A DNA stretch of 64,000 nt, taken from contig NZ_CP065592.1 of assembly GCF_016025255.1 (NCBI RefSeq), forward strand, positions 1,097,122 to 1,161,121, given 5' to 3'. How positions within the stretch are numbered: position 1 is the first letter of the stretch; each line of letters opens with the position of its first letter. Below the pieces are notes generated by a model that worked only from the letters and a program-made list of their open reading frames with translations, did no database searches and was not told the origin of the DNA. Of the stretch, positions 42,693 through 51,018 are shown piece by piece. The position numbers and the translations under genes are program-made. Origin of the DNA: Sphingosinicella flava (GTDB lineage: Bacteria > Pseudomonadota > Alphaproteobacteria > Sphingomonadales > Sphingomonadaceae).

Positions 42693-43823
42693 TCAGCGCG
42701 CCTGCAATCGCTCGCTGACGACAAGCTCGTTTTTCGTCAGACAAATCGCCTGATAGATTTCGTCGTCAGTGCTGAATGCGACCCGGTGCTCTTCCGCGTC
42801 CCAAAACGCCGCCAGGAAATTGTACAGATTGCGCGCGTAGAGGGCCGAGGCATCGGCGGCGAGGCGGCTCGGCACGTTGCGGTGCCCGACGATCTTCACG
42901 CCATGCCGCTCGACGACCTCGCCCAAAATCCCGCCTTCGACATTGCCGCCCTGCTCCACCGCTAGGTCGACGATCACGCTGCCCGGCCGCATCGAAGCGA
43001 TCTGCGCGTCGCTGACGAGGCGCGGCGCCGGGCGGCCCGGGATGAGCGCGGTGGTGATCACGATATCCTGTCTGGCGACGTGGGCGGACACCAATTCGGC
43101 TTGCCGCGCTTTATACTCGTCGGACATTTCGGTCGCATATCCGCCCGCGCCTTCGCCTTCGATCCCCTGCACGTCCTCGACGAAGATCGCCTTCGCCCCC
43201 AGGCTTTCGATCTGCTCCCGCGTCGCGGACCGCACGTCGGTCGCCGAAACGACCGCGCCCAGCCGCCGCGCCGTCGCGATCGCCTGCAATCCCGCCACGC
43301 CGACGCCCATGACGAAGACCCGCGCAGCGGTCACCGTTCCCGCCGCCGTCATCATCATCGGAAAAACGCGGCCATATTCGGCGGCGGCGTCCAGCACCGC
43401 CTTGTAACCGGCGAGATTGGCCTGGCTCGACAGCACGTCCATGGATTGCGCGCGGGTGATGCGCGGTATCCACTCCATCGCCAGAGCTTCCAGCCCAGCG
43501 GCCGCATAGCCCTCGATCCGCTCGCGCTTTCCCAGCGGATCGAGAATGCCGATGACGAGCGCGCCTGGCGCAGCGCCGGCGAGATCGTCCGGCGCCGGGC
43601 CCTGAACCGCCAGCACGGCATCCGCGCCTCTCACGGCCTCTGCGCGCGTGGCGATATCGGCGCCGGCCGCCCGGTAGTCCTCGTCGTCGATCGACGCCCC
43701 TGCGCCCGCGCCGGTCTCCACCGACACGGACGCGCCAAGGGCGATATATTTCTTGACCGTCTCCGGGGTCGCCGCCGCCCGGCGCTCCCCTTCAGCCGTT
43801 TCCTTCAAGACCGCGATCTTCAT
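42693..43823 (-). CDS. pntAA: NAD(P) transhydrogenase subunit alpha part 1
   Basis: A 376-residue NAD(H)-binding domain I. It has MKIAVLKETAEGERRAAATPE, MEWIPRITRAQSMDVLSSQANLAGYKAV and the Rossmann GVGVAGLQAIATARRLGA. The start at MKIAVLKE is the usual one, and the frame open upstream is not used. It is preceded on the same strand by a tiny aa3-oxidase subunit gene, 14 bases away. It works with PntAB and PntB encoded further downstream. Confidence 0.95.
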   Translation of the reverse strand: MKIAVLKETAEGERRAAATPETVKKYIALGASVSVETGAGAGASIDDEDYRAAGADIATRAEAVRGADAVLAVQGPAPDDLAGAAPGALVIGILDPLGKRERIEGYAAAGLEALAMEWIPRITRAQSMDVLSSQANLAGYKAVLDAAAEYGRVFPMMMTAAGTVTAARVFVMGVGVAGLQAIATARRLGAVVSATDVRSATREQIESLGAKAIFVEDVQGIEGEGAGGYATEMSDEYKARQAELVSAHVARQDIVITTALIPGRPAPRLVSDAQIASMRPGSVIVDLAVEQGGNVEGGILGEVVERHGVKIVGHRNVPSRLAADASALYARNLYNFLAAFWDAEEHRVAFSTDDEIYQAICLTKNELVVSERLQAR

Positions 43824-43837
43824 GCCGCGGCTCCGGG

Positions 43838-43972
43838 TCAATTGGCGATGATCAGGACGACGATGGCGGCGACGATGAAGGAAACGATCGTTCCCCATTT
43901 CATCAGGCCGGTGAACCGCGAATAATCCTGCACGTGCGCGCCCAGATCGTTCCCCCTATTGTCGGCAGCCAT
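43838..43972 (-). CDS. aa3-type cytochrome c oxidase subunit IV-like small protein
   Basis: A 44-residue protein: NRGNDLGAHVQDYSRFTGLMKWG, then one membrane helix (TIVSFIVAAIVVLIIAN). This is the alphaproteobacterial CoxIV-type subunit pattern (Y-x-x-F-x-x-x-x-KWG, then helix). The ATG at 43972 follows AGAGGA with a good spacing. It commonly precedes pntAA in these bacteria. It is too short for most automatic gene calls. Confidence 0.85.
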   Translation of the reverse strand: MAADNRGNDLGAHVQDYSRFTGLMKWGTIVSFIVAAIVVLIIAN

Positions 43973-44091
43973 ATTCATTCCTCTTGGATTTCCTTGTATC
44001 CGTCACCCTATCAGCGCCCGGCTGCTGGCTAAAGGCAAAAAAACGCGGCCGCATTAAGAGCCTCTTTACCATCCCTCTATAGACGTGGGGT

Positions 44092-45564
44092 ATGACCGTT
44101 CAGACCGCGATTACCGCAGAAACGCCGCGTTGCCTGCTCTTCGTCGGGGACGATGCGGCGCAGAAACGGATCGTGACCGCCACGGCCGCGCGCGCGGGGT
44201 GGTGGGTGATCGGCGCCCTGGACGGCGACGCCGCGGCGGCCCTGCTGGCGGATCCGGACAATGCCGATATCGGCGCCGTGCTGGTCGACAGGTGGGAAAC
44301 GGGCGGCAATGGCGCGTTGCTCAATCGCGTCCGGCACATGCGGCCCAACATTCCGGTCATGATCCTTGCCGACTCCGCCTGCACCGCGCAAGCCGTCGAG
44401 GCGATGCGCGCGGGCGCGTCGGATTATTTCACCAAGCCTCTGGTTCCCGATCGTCTGCTGGCGTCCCTTCACGCCGCGGCGGACCGCCGCAAGGGCGAGG
44501 GGGAATTGCGCTTCCTGTCCGGCAAGCTCGCGCAGCCGCTGGAATTCGAGAACATTGTCGGCTCGTCGCCCGAATTTCGCGCCGCCCTTGCCGTCGCGGC
44601 CAAGGCGGCGCGCAGCCGCGTTCCGGTCCTGATCGAGGGTGAGCGCGGGACGGGCAAGGAATTGACGGCCCGCGCCATTCATCATGCCGGTCCGCGCCGC
44701 AAGAAGCCGTTCGTCCTGATCGATTGCGCCGCCGTTGCGCCGGGCCATGTCGAATCCGCCCTCTTTGGTCATGAACAGGGGGCCTTCCCCGGGGCATTTA
44801 CCCGAAAAGCGGGTGCGTTCGAAAATGCCGATGGCGGCACCTTGTTTCTTGAGAATATCGATTACCTGGCGCCAGACACGCAGGCGAAGGTGGCCAAGGC
44901 GGTTGCATCGGGTCAAATCGAGCGGGTCGGGGGAACGGCTCCGATTTCCACCGACGTCCGCCTCATCGCGAGCATTGCCCAAAGGTTGCAGGGCGATGCC
45001 GCGGCTGGATTGTTCGACGAAACGCTCTACGCCGCGTTCGGCGCGGTCCATGTCTTCCTGCCGCCGCTGCGATCGCGCAACAGCGACATTCCGGCGCTCT
45101 CCCGGCACCTTCTGCTGCGCATTTCGGAGCAGCCTGGAATGCGGACGCTCACCATTGCCGACGACGCGCTCGGCGTCCTCATGAGCTATGGCTGGCCCGG
45201 CAATGTGCAACAGCTTCAAAACGTGCTCTTCCGCGCCGCCATCCTGTCGCGGGGGGATGCCCTGACGGCGGCGGATTTCCCGCACATCCGGCACGAATCG
45301 ACGTTCAATCGCCGCGCCGCCGATCTCGGCACCGGCGGGTCCGCCGTCACCCCCGCCCCGTCCGCGGTAACCGGCAATCCGGGCATCACATTGTTCCTGC
45401 CGGACGGCCATTTGCGCCCGCTCGAGGACATTGAAGCCGATGTGGTCCGGCTCGCCATCGGCCATTATCGCGGCCGCATGACGGAAGTCGCGCGGCGGCT
45501 CGGCATCGGCCGCTCGACCCTGTACCGGAAACTCGGCGAACTGGGCATCATCGACGCGGCGTAA
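44092..45564 (+). CDS. NtrC-like response regulator with degenerate sigma-54 contact loop
   Basis: A 490-residue regulator. Receiver (residues 12-125; phosphoacceptor Asp66, Lys115), AAA+ domain (150-390; Walker A GERGTGKE 183-190) and Fis-type HTH (MTEVARRLGIGRSTLYRKLGELGI). The loop that normally reads GAFTGA is GAFPGA (230-235), and the Walker B region reads GGTLFLENID (248-257) instead of the usual GGTLFLDEIG. It may therefore not activate sigma-54 transcription. Target genes are unknown. Confidence 0.88.
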   Translation: MTVQTAITAETPRCLLFVGDDAAQKRIVTATAARAGWWVIGALDGDAAAALLADPDNADIGAVLVDRWETGGNGALLNRVRHMRPNIPVMILADSACTAQAVEAMRAGASDYFTKPLVPDRLLASLHAAADRRKGEGELRFLSGKLAQPLEFENIVGSSPEFRAALAVAAKAARSRVPVLIEGERGTGKELTARAIHHAGPRRKKPFVLIDCAAVAPGHVESALFGHEQGAFPGAFTRKAGAFENADGGTLFLENIDYLAPDTQAKVAKAVASGQIERVGGTAPISTDVRLIASIAQRLQGDAAAGLFDETLYAAFGAVHVFLPPLRSRNSDIPALSRHLLLRISEQPGMRTLTIADDALGVLMSYGWPGNVQQLQNVLFRAAILSRGDALTAADFPHIRHESTFNRRAADLGTGGSAVTPAPSAVTGNPGITLFLPDGHLRPLEDIEADVVRLAIGHYRGRMTEVARRLGIGRSTLYRKLGELGIIDAA

Positions 45565-45633
45565 AATCCGCGATCCTGCCACGCTGGCGATAGAATTTTT
45601 GCGAGCGCGCCCAGCGGCGCCTATATCGGCCCG

Positions 45634-47070
45634 GTGACCGATCTGTTTCCCGATGCCCCGCAGCCCGCCACGCCCGAAGAGCCGCCGGCGGGCGCACCTC
45701 TTGCCGACCGGTTGCGCCCGCTGCGCCTGGGCGATGTCGTCGGGCAAGAGCATCTGACCGGGCCGGAAGGCGCGATCGGGCGCATGGTCGCCGCGGGGCG
45801 CCTCAGCTCGATCATCCTGTGGGGACCGCCCGGCACCGGCAAGACGACCATCGCGCGGCTGCTTGCCGATGCGGTCGGCATGCGGTTCGTCGCCATTTCC
45901 GCCGTCTTTTCGGGCGTCGCCGACTTGAAGAAGGTCTTCGCCGAAGCGAAGGATCATGCGAAGATCGGCCGCCAGACCCTGCTTTTCGTGGACGAAATCC
46001 ATCGCTTCAACCGCGCGCAGCAGGACGGCTTCCTCCCTTATGTGGAAAACGGCACCGTCGTGCTGGTCGGCGCGACGACCGAAAATCCCAGCTTCGAGCT
46101 CAACGCCGCCCTTCTCTCCCGCGCTCAGGTGCTGATCCTCAATCGTCTCGACACCAAGGCGCTGTGCCAGCTCCTTGATCGCGCCGAAACGCTCATGGAA
46201 CGCCCCCTCCCCCTCACACCGGACGCGCGTGATGCTCTCGTCGCGACGGCGGACGGGGACGGGCGCTTCCTGCTCAACCAGGCGGAAACGCTGTTCTCCA
46301 TTTCCCTCTCCCCTTCAGGGGAGAGGGTGAAGAGCGAAGCGAAGGCGGGAGAGGGGGTTGCCGGACGCCCCCTCTCCCCGCCCCTCTCCCCTGAAGGGGA
46401 GAGGGAGAGGTTGCTCGACCCCTCCGCGCTTTCGTCCCTCCTCCACCGCCGCGTCGCGGTTTACGACAAGGATCGGGAGGGGCATTACAACCTCATCTCG
46501 GCGCTTCACAAATCCCTGCGCGGCTCCGACCCGCAAGCGGCGCTCTACTATCTAGCGCGCATGCTGGTCGCGGGCGAGGAGCCGCTCTACGTCCTGCGCC
46601 GCATCGTCCGTTTCGCGTCGGAAGATATCGGCCTCGCCGACCCGCAGGCCCTGGTCCAGTGCCTCGCCGCCAAGGACGCTTACGATTTTCTCGGCTCTCC
46701 GGAAGGCGAGCTCGCCATCGTCCAGGCTTGCCTTTATTGCGCCACCGCGCCCAAATCGAACGCTGCCTACATGGCGCAGAAGGCGGCGTGGCGCTCGGCC
46801 AAGGAAACCGGCTCCCTGATGCCCCCAAAAAATATTCTCAACGCGCCGACAAAATTGATGAAACAGGTCGGCTACGGCAAAGGTTATCGCTACGATCACG
46901 ACGCGCCGGAGGGTTTTTCCGGCGACAATTACTGGCCGGAGGAGATGACGCCGCAGACCTTCTATGAACCGTCGCCGCGCGGCTTCGAAGCGAAGGTGGC
47001 GGAACGGCTTGCCTATTGGAATGCGCGGCGCGAGGACATGCAGCAACAAGAAAAAGGGGAAGCGAAATGA
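45634..47070 (+). CDS. rarA: Replication-associated recombination protein A with repeat insertion
   Basis: A 478-residue AAA+ ATPase (RarA/MgsA, YcaJ family). Walker A is GPPGTGKTT at 64-72; Walker B is FVDEIHRF. The C-terminus has EGHYNLISALHKSLRGSDPQAALYYLARML and the PPKNILNAPTKLMK tail. It acts at stalled forks and gaps. About residues 224-260 (ISLSPSGERVKSEAKAG..., PLSPPLSPEGERER) are a translated REP palindrome pair between two conserved helices and are absent from the usual family. GTG is the start. Confidence 0.93.
   Translation: MTDLFPDAPQPATPEEPPAGAPLADRLRPLRLGDVVGQEHLTGPEGAIGRMVAAGRLSSIILWGPPGTGKTTIARLLADAVGMRFVAISAVFSGVADLKKVFAEAKDHAKIGRQTLLFVDEIHRFNRAQQDGFLPYVENGTVVLVGATTENPSFELNAALLSRAQVLILNRLDTKALCQLLDRAETLMERPLPLTPDARDALVATADGDGRFLLNQAETLFSISLSPSGERVKSEAKAGEGVAGRPLSPPLSPEGERERLLDPSALSSLLHRRVAVYDKDREGHYNLISALHKSLRGSDPQAALYYLARMLVAGEEPLYVLRRIVRFASEDIGLADPQALVQCLAAKDAYDFLGSPEGELAIVQACLYCATAPKSNAAYMAQKAAWRSAKETGSLMPPKNILNAPTKLMKQVGYGKGYRYDHDAPEGFSGDNYWPEEMTPQTFYEPSPRGFEAKVAERLAYWNARREDMQQQEKGEAK
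46304..46406. repeat. Class B palindrome pair inserted in rarA
   Basis: CTCTCCCC-TTCA-GGGGAGAG (46306-46325) and CTCTCCCC-TGAA-GGGGAGAG (46384-46403) bracket 58 bases. It keeps the frame open through rarA, adding about 35 residues. The arms match those at 19449-19474 and 19920-19942. Confidence 0.85.
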
Positions 47071-48374
47071 TGATGTACCCGCAACAACAACCGGCAACCG
47101 TCGTCTGGCAGCATGAGGCGGAGGTCTGGTTGCCCCGCATCCTCGGCGCGCTCGCCATTCTGGTCGTCGCCTATATTCTCGCCCGCGCCGCCAAATGGGG
47201 CATCGCGAAGCTCGTCGATCGCATCCCCGCCCTCCAGCGCCACAATGAGGCGGAGCCCGGCAAGACGCTCGGCAGCCTGATCGGCGACATCGCCTTTTGG
47301 TTGATCCTGCTGGTCGGCATCCTGCTGGCGCTTCAGCCGCTTGGCCTCAGCCAGGTGCTGGAACCGGTGCGGCAGCTCACCACCAATGCCTTCGCCTTCA
47401 TTCCCAACGTCATCGCGGCGGGTCTCATTTTCTTCATCGGCCTCGTCATCGCGAAGATCGCGAAACGGGTGGTCGAAACCGCCCTGCTCGCCGCCAATGC
47501 CGACGGCTGGCTGCGACGCACGGGTCTTATGGAGACGGCGGGCACCGCGCCCGCGATGGCTCCAGAGGCGCCCGCGACAGCCACGGCACCGGGCCGCCCG
47601 TCGATCAGCCGCTCGGTGGGCCTCATCGTCTTCTTCCTGATCATGATCCCCGTCACCATCGCGGCGCTCGACGCCCTCGGCATCGCCGCGATTTCCGTGC
47701 CCGCGACAGAGATGCTGAATGCAATCCTGCTCGCCATTCCGAATGTGCTCGGCGCGCTCATCCTGCTCGCCATCGGCTATATGGTCGGCCGCCTCGCCAA
47801 GAGCGCGACGGAGCAGATCCTGCCTTCGATGGGTTTCGACCGGGCGGTGAGTGCGCTTGGCGTCTCGCCCGAAAGCACCACGCCGTCCCGGACGGCGGGC
47901 ATGGTGGTGATGGTCGCCATCCTGCTCTTCTCCGCGATCAAGGCGGCGGAACTGCTGCAATCGCCGATCATCGCTGTGATGCTCGCGCAGGTGCTGGAGC
48001 TTGGCAGCCGCATTCTCTTCGGCACCGGCATCATCCTGGGCGGCGTCATCATCGCGCGGATCGTGTCGAACCTCGTCCGCAATTCGGGGACGGAAGGCTG
48101 GCTTCCCGCCATCCTCAAATGGTCGATCATCTCGCTCGCCGTCGCCATGGGCCTGCGCTTCATGGGCCTGGCGAATGAAATCGTGATCATCGCCTTCGCC
48201 TCGATCATCGGCTCCGCCGCGATCGCCTGCGCCCTCGCCTTCGGTCTCGGCGGCCGTCCCACCGCGCACAAGCTGCTGGAAGAATGGACGGCGGGCAACC
48301 GCCTGCCCAAGGCGCCGCAACCGCCCAGGGCTCCCACCGCTCCGGTTGAGGACCGCCAACCGCCATTGGTGTGA
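47067..48374 (+). CDS. Mechanosensitive-ion-channel-like membrane protein with repeated TM-helix motif
   Basis: A 435-residue protein with about ten hydrophobic helices arranged as tandem conserved-TM-helix repeats (ALAILVVAYILARAAKW, ILLALQPLGLSQVLEPV, IPNVLGALILLAIGYMVGRLAK). It lacks a clear MscS beta domain, and the C-terminus is a soluble Pro-rich tail. It may sense membrane tension or anchor other channels. The ATG overlaps the rarA stop (ATGA), so the two genes are co-translated. Confidence 0.85.
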   Translation: MMMYPQQQPATVVWQHEAEVWLPRILGALAILVVAYILARAAKWGIAKLVDRIPALQRHNEAEPGKTLGSLIGDIAFWLILLVGILLALQPLGLSQVLEPVRQLTTNAFAFIPNVIAAGLIFFIGLVIAKIAKRVVETALLAANADGWLRRTGLMETAGTAPAMAPEAPATATAPGRPSISRSVGLIVFFLIMIPVTIAALDALGIAAISVPATEMLNAILLAIPNVLGALILLAIGYMVGRLAKSATEQILPSMGFDRAVSALGVSPESTTPSRTAGMVVMVAILLFSAIKAAELLQSPIIAVMLAQVLELGSRILFGTGIILGGVIIARIVSNLVRNSGTEGWLPAILKWSIISLAVAMGLRFMGLANEIVIIAFASIIGSAAIACALAFGLGGRPTAHKLLEEWTAGNRLPKAPQPPRAPTAPVEDRQPPLV

Positions 48375-48390
48375 ACAACGTGAGGCCTAA

Positions 48391-48560
48391 AGCCCTCCCC
48401 CTTGGTGGGAGTGGCGGGTCGGCCATGCTCCCAGCATGGCCTGAACAGCGCGGGGCGCTGTTCACCCGACACTGGTTGGGTGGGGGTGATCTCTCCACCC
48501 GCGCCGGACCTAGCCCAGCCATCACCCCCACCCGGCCTCCCCCATCAAGGGGGAGGGGCT
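48391..48560. repeat. Class C long palindrome downstream of the channel-like gene
   Basis: Outer arms agccctccccctt and aagggggaggggct, and inner arms gttgggtgggggtgat and atcacccccacc, bracket a further palindromic core (gaacagcgc / gcgctgttc). It is the same element as 54251-54363, with a longer centre. Its right arm supplies the SD of the DUF429-like gene. It can serve as a terminator-like structure for the upstream operon. Confidence 0.8.
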
Positions 48561-48561
48561 A

Positions 48562-49410
48562 ATGCACTTCACCCGCTTCGCCGCGATCGACTGGTCCGGC
48601 GCCAAGGGAAGCCGCCACAAAGGCATCGCCGTCGCGATCTGCGAAGCCGGGAAAAGCGCCCCCTATCTCATCCACCGCACCAAACCCTGGTCCCGAACCG
48701 AAGTCCTCGACTGGCTGCTCGCCACCTCTATCGAGGCCCCAACCCTCTACGGCTTCGACTTCAGCTACGCCCCGCCCATCGCCGAACGCGGCGCCTATCT
48801 GCCCGGCGAAGCAGGCGTCCCGGCGGATGCGAAAGCCTTCTGGGCCTATGTCGACAGGCTCTGCGACGACCCGGATCTCGGCGCCGCCAGCTTCCTTGAA
48901 ACCCACCACCGCCCGCATTTCTACTTCGGCGCGGCGGACGGGGTGAAGCGGGATTTCCTCCATCACCGTGTTTGCGAGCATGCCTTCAACGCATTGGGCG
49001 GCGGCAAGGCATCGACCCTGTACGACGCGATCGGCGCGTCGCAGGTTGCGAAGGCAAGCTATGCCGGCATGCGCCTCCTCAACCGGCTGCAGGGCAAATT
49101 GCCGGTCTGGCCGTTCGATCCCGTCCCGGCCGCGGGGAGCCTGGTCGTCGAAATCTACACCCGTGTTTTCATCCTCATGGCGGGTTTGAACGGCCGGAAG
49201 GTCCGCGACATAGCGGGTCTGAACGCGGCCCTTGCCGCATTGGGCAGCGCCCCCTTCGCCGCCGCGCATCCGGTCAACGACCATGAAACCGACGTGCTGA
49301 TCGCCGCGGCAGGCCTGCGCAAGATCGCCGATGACCCCGCTTATTGGCATCCGTTCCCCCTCATCCCTGAAATTGCCCGCACGGAGGGCTGGACCTTCGG
49401 CGTGCGTTGA
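48562..49410 (+). CDS. DUF429-like (RNase H fold) protein
   Basis: A 282-residue protein starting with an RNase-H-type strand-loop (FAAIDWSGAKG) that carries the first acid. LYGFDFSYAPPIAERGAYL follows, then HPVNDHETDVLIAAAG with the distal Asp residues. This resembles DUF429-type predicted nucleases. Function is not known. The SD (GGGGAGGGG) is the end of the preceding repeat. A tRNA-Thr gene follows 17 bases on. Confidence 0.75.
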   Translation: MHFTRFAAIDWSGAKGSRHKGIAVAICEAGKSAPYLIHRTKPWSRTEVLDWLLATSIEAPTLYGFDFSYAPPIAERGAYLPGEAGVPADAKAFWAYVDRLCDDPDLGAASFLETHHRPHFYFGAADGVKRDFLHHRVCEHAFNALGGGKASTLYDAIGASQVAKASYAGMRLLNRLQGKLPVWPFDPVPAAGSLVVEIYTRVFILMAGLNGRKVRDIAGLNAALAALGSAPFAAAHPVNDHETDVLIAAAGLRKIADDPAYWHPFPLIPEIARTEGWTFGVR

Positions 49411-49427
49411 CGCATGGAGGCGCGGGC

Positions 49428-49503
49428 GCCGGGTTAGCTCAGCTGGTAGAGCAACCGCCTTGTAAGCGGTAGGTCGTCGGTTCGAGTCCGACACCCGGCA
49501 CCA
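49428..49503 (+). tRNA. tRNA-Thr (anticodon TGT)
   Basis: A complete 76-base cloverleaf with encoded CCA. The acceptor arm GCCGGGT pairs with ACCCGGC. The D-arm is GCTC-GAGC, the anticodon stem ACCGC-GCGGT with loop CTTGTAA, and the T-loop is TTCGAGT. It reads ACA threonine codons. No attachment-site duplication is apparent nearby. Confidence 0.96.
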
Positions 49504-49577
49504 TCTCTCCAGCCTACCTATTGCAATCGCTCCGCTCTGTATTATGTTCACAATACAGCATCAGGAGATGAACCGTC

Positions 49578-49724
49578 ATGTTCGAGGATCCCGTCGCCAA
49601 GCGAACTGCCCTGGCAGCCGCCATCGGAGCTGTCGTCGCCATCCCCGTGCCGTTCGTGGGCCCATTGTTCGGCGCGGCGGTGGGCGCCGGCTACGGATAC
49701 TTCACTGCGAAAAAGCGAGGTTAA
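49578..49724 (+). CDS. Small glycine-zipper-like membrane protein, 48 aa
   Basis: A 48-residue protein ([19 protein letters not shown], then [18 protein letters not shown] and a basic tail KKRG). Two short hydrophobic segments contain Gly/Ala spacing suited to helix packing. AGGAG lies ten bases before the ATG. Its stop overlaps the stop of the convergent LLM gene. The family is not recognised; similar tiny proteins are found widely in sphingomonads. Confidence 0.6.
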   Translation: MFEDPVAKRTALAAAIGAVVAIPVPFVGPLFGAAVGAGYGYFTAKKRG

Positions 49725-50734
49725 GCCGGAGGATCCCACTGAGGCGCGTTTAGGCCCGTTACTTCCGCGACGATCTCGAACGAGCGCAGCCGTGCCGCAT
49801 GGTCGTGTATTTGGGATGTCACCATCAATTCATCCGCGCCGGTGCGCGCGATGAAGGAGTCGATAGCGCCGCACACGGTTTCCGGCGCGCCGATGGCCGA
49901 GCAGGATAGAACCTGATCGAGCATCGCCCTTCCGTTGGCGGGGAGGGATTCCAGGTAATTCGGGACCGGCTTGGGCAGCGGCGTCGGCTGGCCGGTGCGC
50001 AGGTTCACGAACGCCTGTTGCATGGACGATGCGAGGAAGTGGGCTTCCTCGTCCGTGTCGGCGGCAAAGATATTGTAGCCGAGCATGACATGAGGCCTGT
50101 CGAGTTGAGCCGAAGGTTTGAAGTCGCGGCGATAGACGGAGATCGCTTCGTCCATCAGGCCCGGGGCGAAGTGGGAGGCGAAGGCGTAAGGAAGGCCGAG
50201 CGCCGCGGCGAGCTGCGCCCCGAACAGGCTCGATCCAAGGATCCAGATGGGAATGTTGAGCCCCTCGCCCGGGATGGCGCGGACGCGCTGGCTGGGCTCA
50301 GGCAGCCGGAAGTAGTTCATCAATTCCACGACATCGCGCGGGAACTGGTTGGCATCCGAATTGAGGTTGCGGCGGAGAGCATAGGCCGCCGCCTGATCCG
50401 TGCCGGGTGCCCTGCCGAGGCCCAGATCGATACGGCCGGGGTGAAGCGCCTCAAGCGTACCGAATTGCTCCGCAATGACCAGCGGTGAATGATTGGGAAG
50501 CATCACCCCGCCCGCCCCGATGCGAATGGAGGTGGTCCCCGCCGCGATATGCGCCAGAATCACCGCCGTGGCCGCGCTGGCGACGCCGGGCATGCTGTGA
50601 TGCTCCGCCATCCAGAAGCGGTTGTAGCCCCATCGCTCGGCATGCTGGGCAAGGTCGAGGGAGTGCCGAAAAGAATGGGACGCATCGCTCCCTTCCACGA
50701 TGGGCGACAGGTCGAGGACGGAAAGCGGGATCAT
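49721..50734 (-). CDS. LLM class flavin-dependent oxidoreductase
   Basis: A 337-residue luciferase-like monooxygenase of the single-component type (YhbW group). It has [67 protein letters not shown]. It uses reduced flavin to oxidise an unknown substrate. The start fits the family N-terminus. It is tail-to-tail with the small membrane protein gene. Confidence 0.9.
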   Translation of the reverse strand: MIPLSVLDLSPIVEGSDASHSFRHSLDLAQHAERWGYNRFWMAEHHSMPGVASAATAVILAHIAAGTTSIRIGAGGVMLPNHSPLVIAEQFGTLEALHPGRIDLGLGRAPGTDQAAAYALRRNLNSDANQFPRDVVELMNYFRLPEPSQRVRAIPGEGLNIPIWILGSSLFGAQLAAALGLPYAFASHFAPGLMDEAISVYRRDFKPSAQLDRPHVMLGYNIFAADTDEEAHFLASSMQQAFVNLRTGQPTPLPKPVPNYLESLPANGRAMLDQVLSCSAIGAPETVCGAIDSFIARTGADELMVTSQIHDHAARLRSFEIVAEVTGLNAPQWDPPA

Positions 50735-50790
50735 GCGAGGGATATGGTGGCACCGCTCTGGAACGCCAGCCCCTCAGGATCGGTTCGGCT

Positions 50791-50971
50791 TTAATCCGGT
50801 GGCGGGATGACTCCTGGCTCGGTGGCGGCCTCACCCTCATCCGACGCGGTGGCCTTATCGCGTTCGCTTTCGGAGAGGCCGTTTGACCCGCCCTCGACGA
50901 CAGTCTCGCCGCCCCCGCCATTTGTCGCGGTGCGCCTGCTCGCCCTTGAGCGGTTCTTCCTTGCGGGCCAT
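50791..50971 (-). pseudogene. Possible small gene broken by a one-base frameshift
   Basis: A strong GAGGAG SD precedes an ATG at 50971 starting MARKEEPLKGEQAHRDK. The frame then turns basic and stops at 50855 after 38 codons. The next frame, from about 50922 to a TAA at 50791, reads as an acidic, coding-like tail (TVVEGGSNGLSESERDKATASDEG). One missing base near 50922 would join them. It could equally be a real 38-residue protein. Confidence 0.4.
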
Positions 50972-51018
50972 CGCCTACTCCTCGCATGCAGAACAGGCAG
51001 CGGGTGGGCGCGTTCCGG

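Noticed and set aside
44077-46002. 641-codon open frame on the minus strand opposite the NtrC-like gene and rarA
   Set aside because: It spans two genes with clear domains and an intergenic gap, and its composition (Arg, Gly, Asp rich) is that of a shadow frame.
47013-48359. 448-codon open frame opposite the channel-like gene
   Set aside because: Low-complexity charged translation; the + strand protein has coherent membrane helices and an overlap start with rarA.
49428-49503. tRNA-Thr as an integration site for an island
   Set aside because: No duplicated tRNA 3' end or integrase was found on either side.
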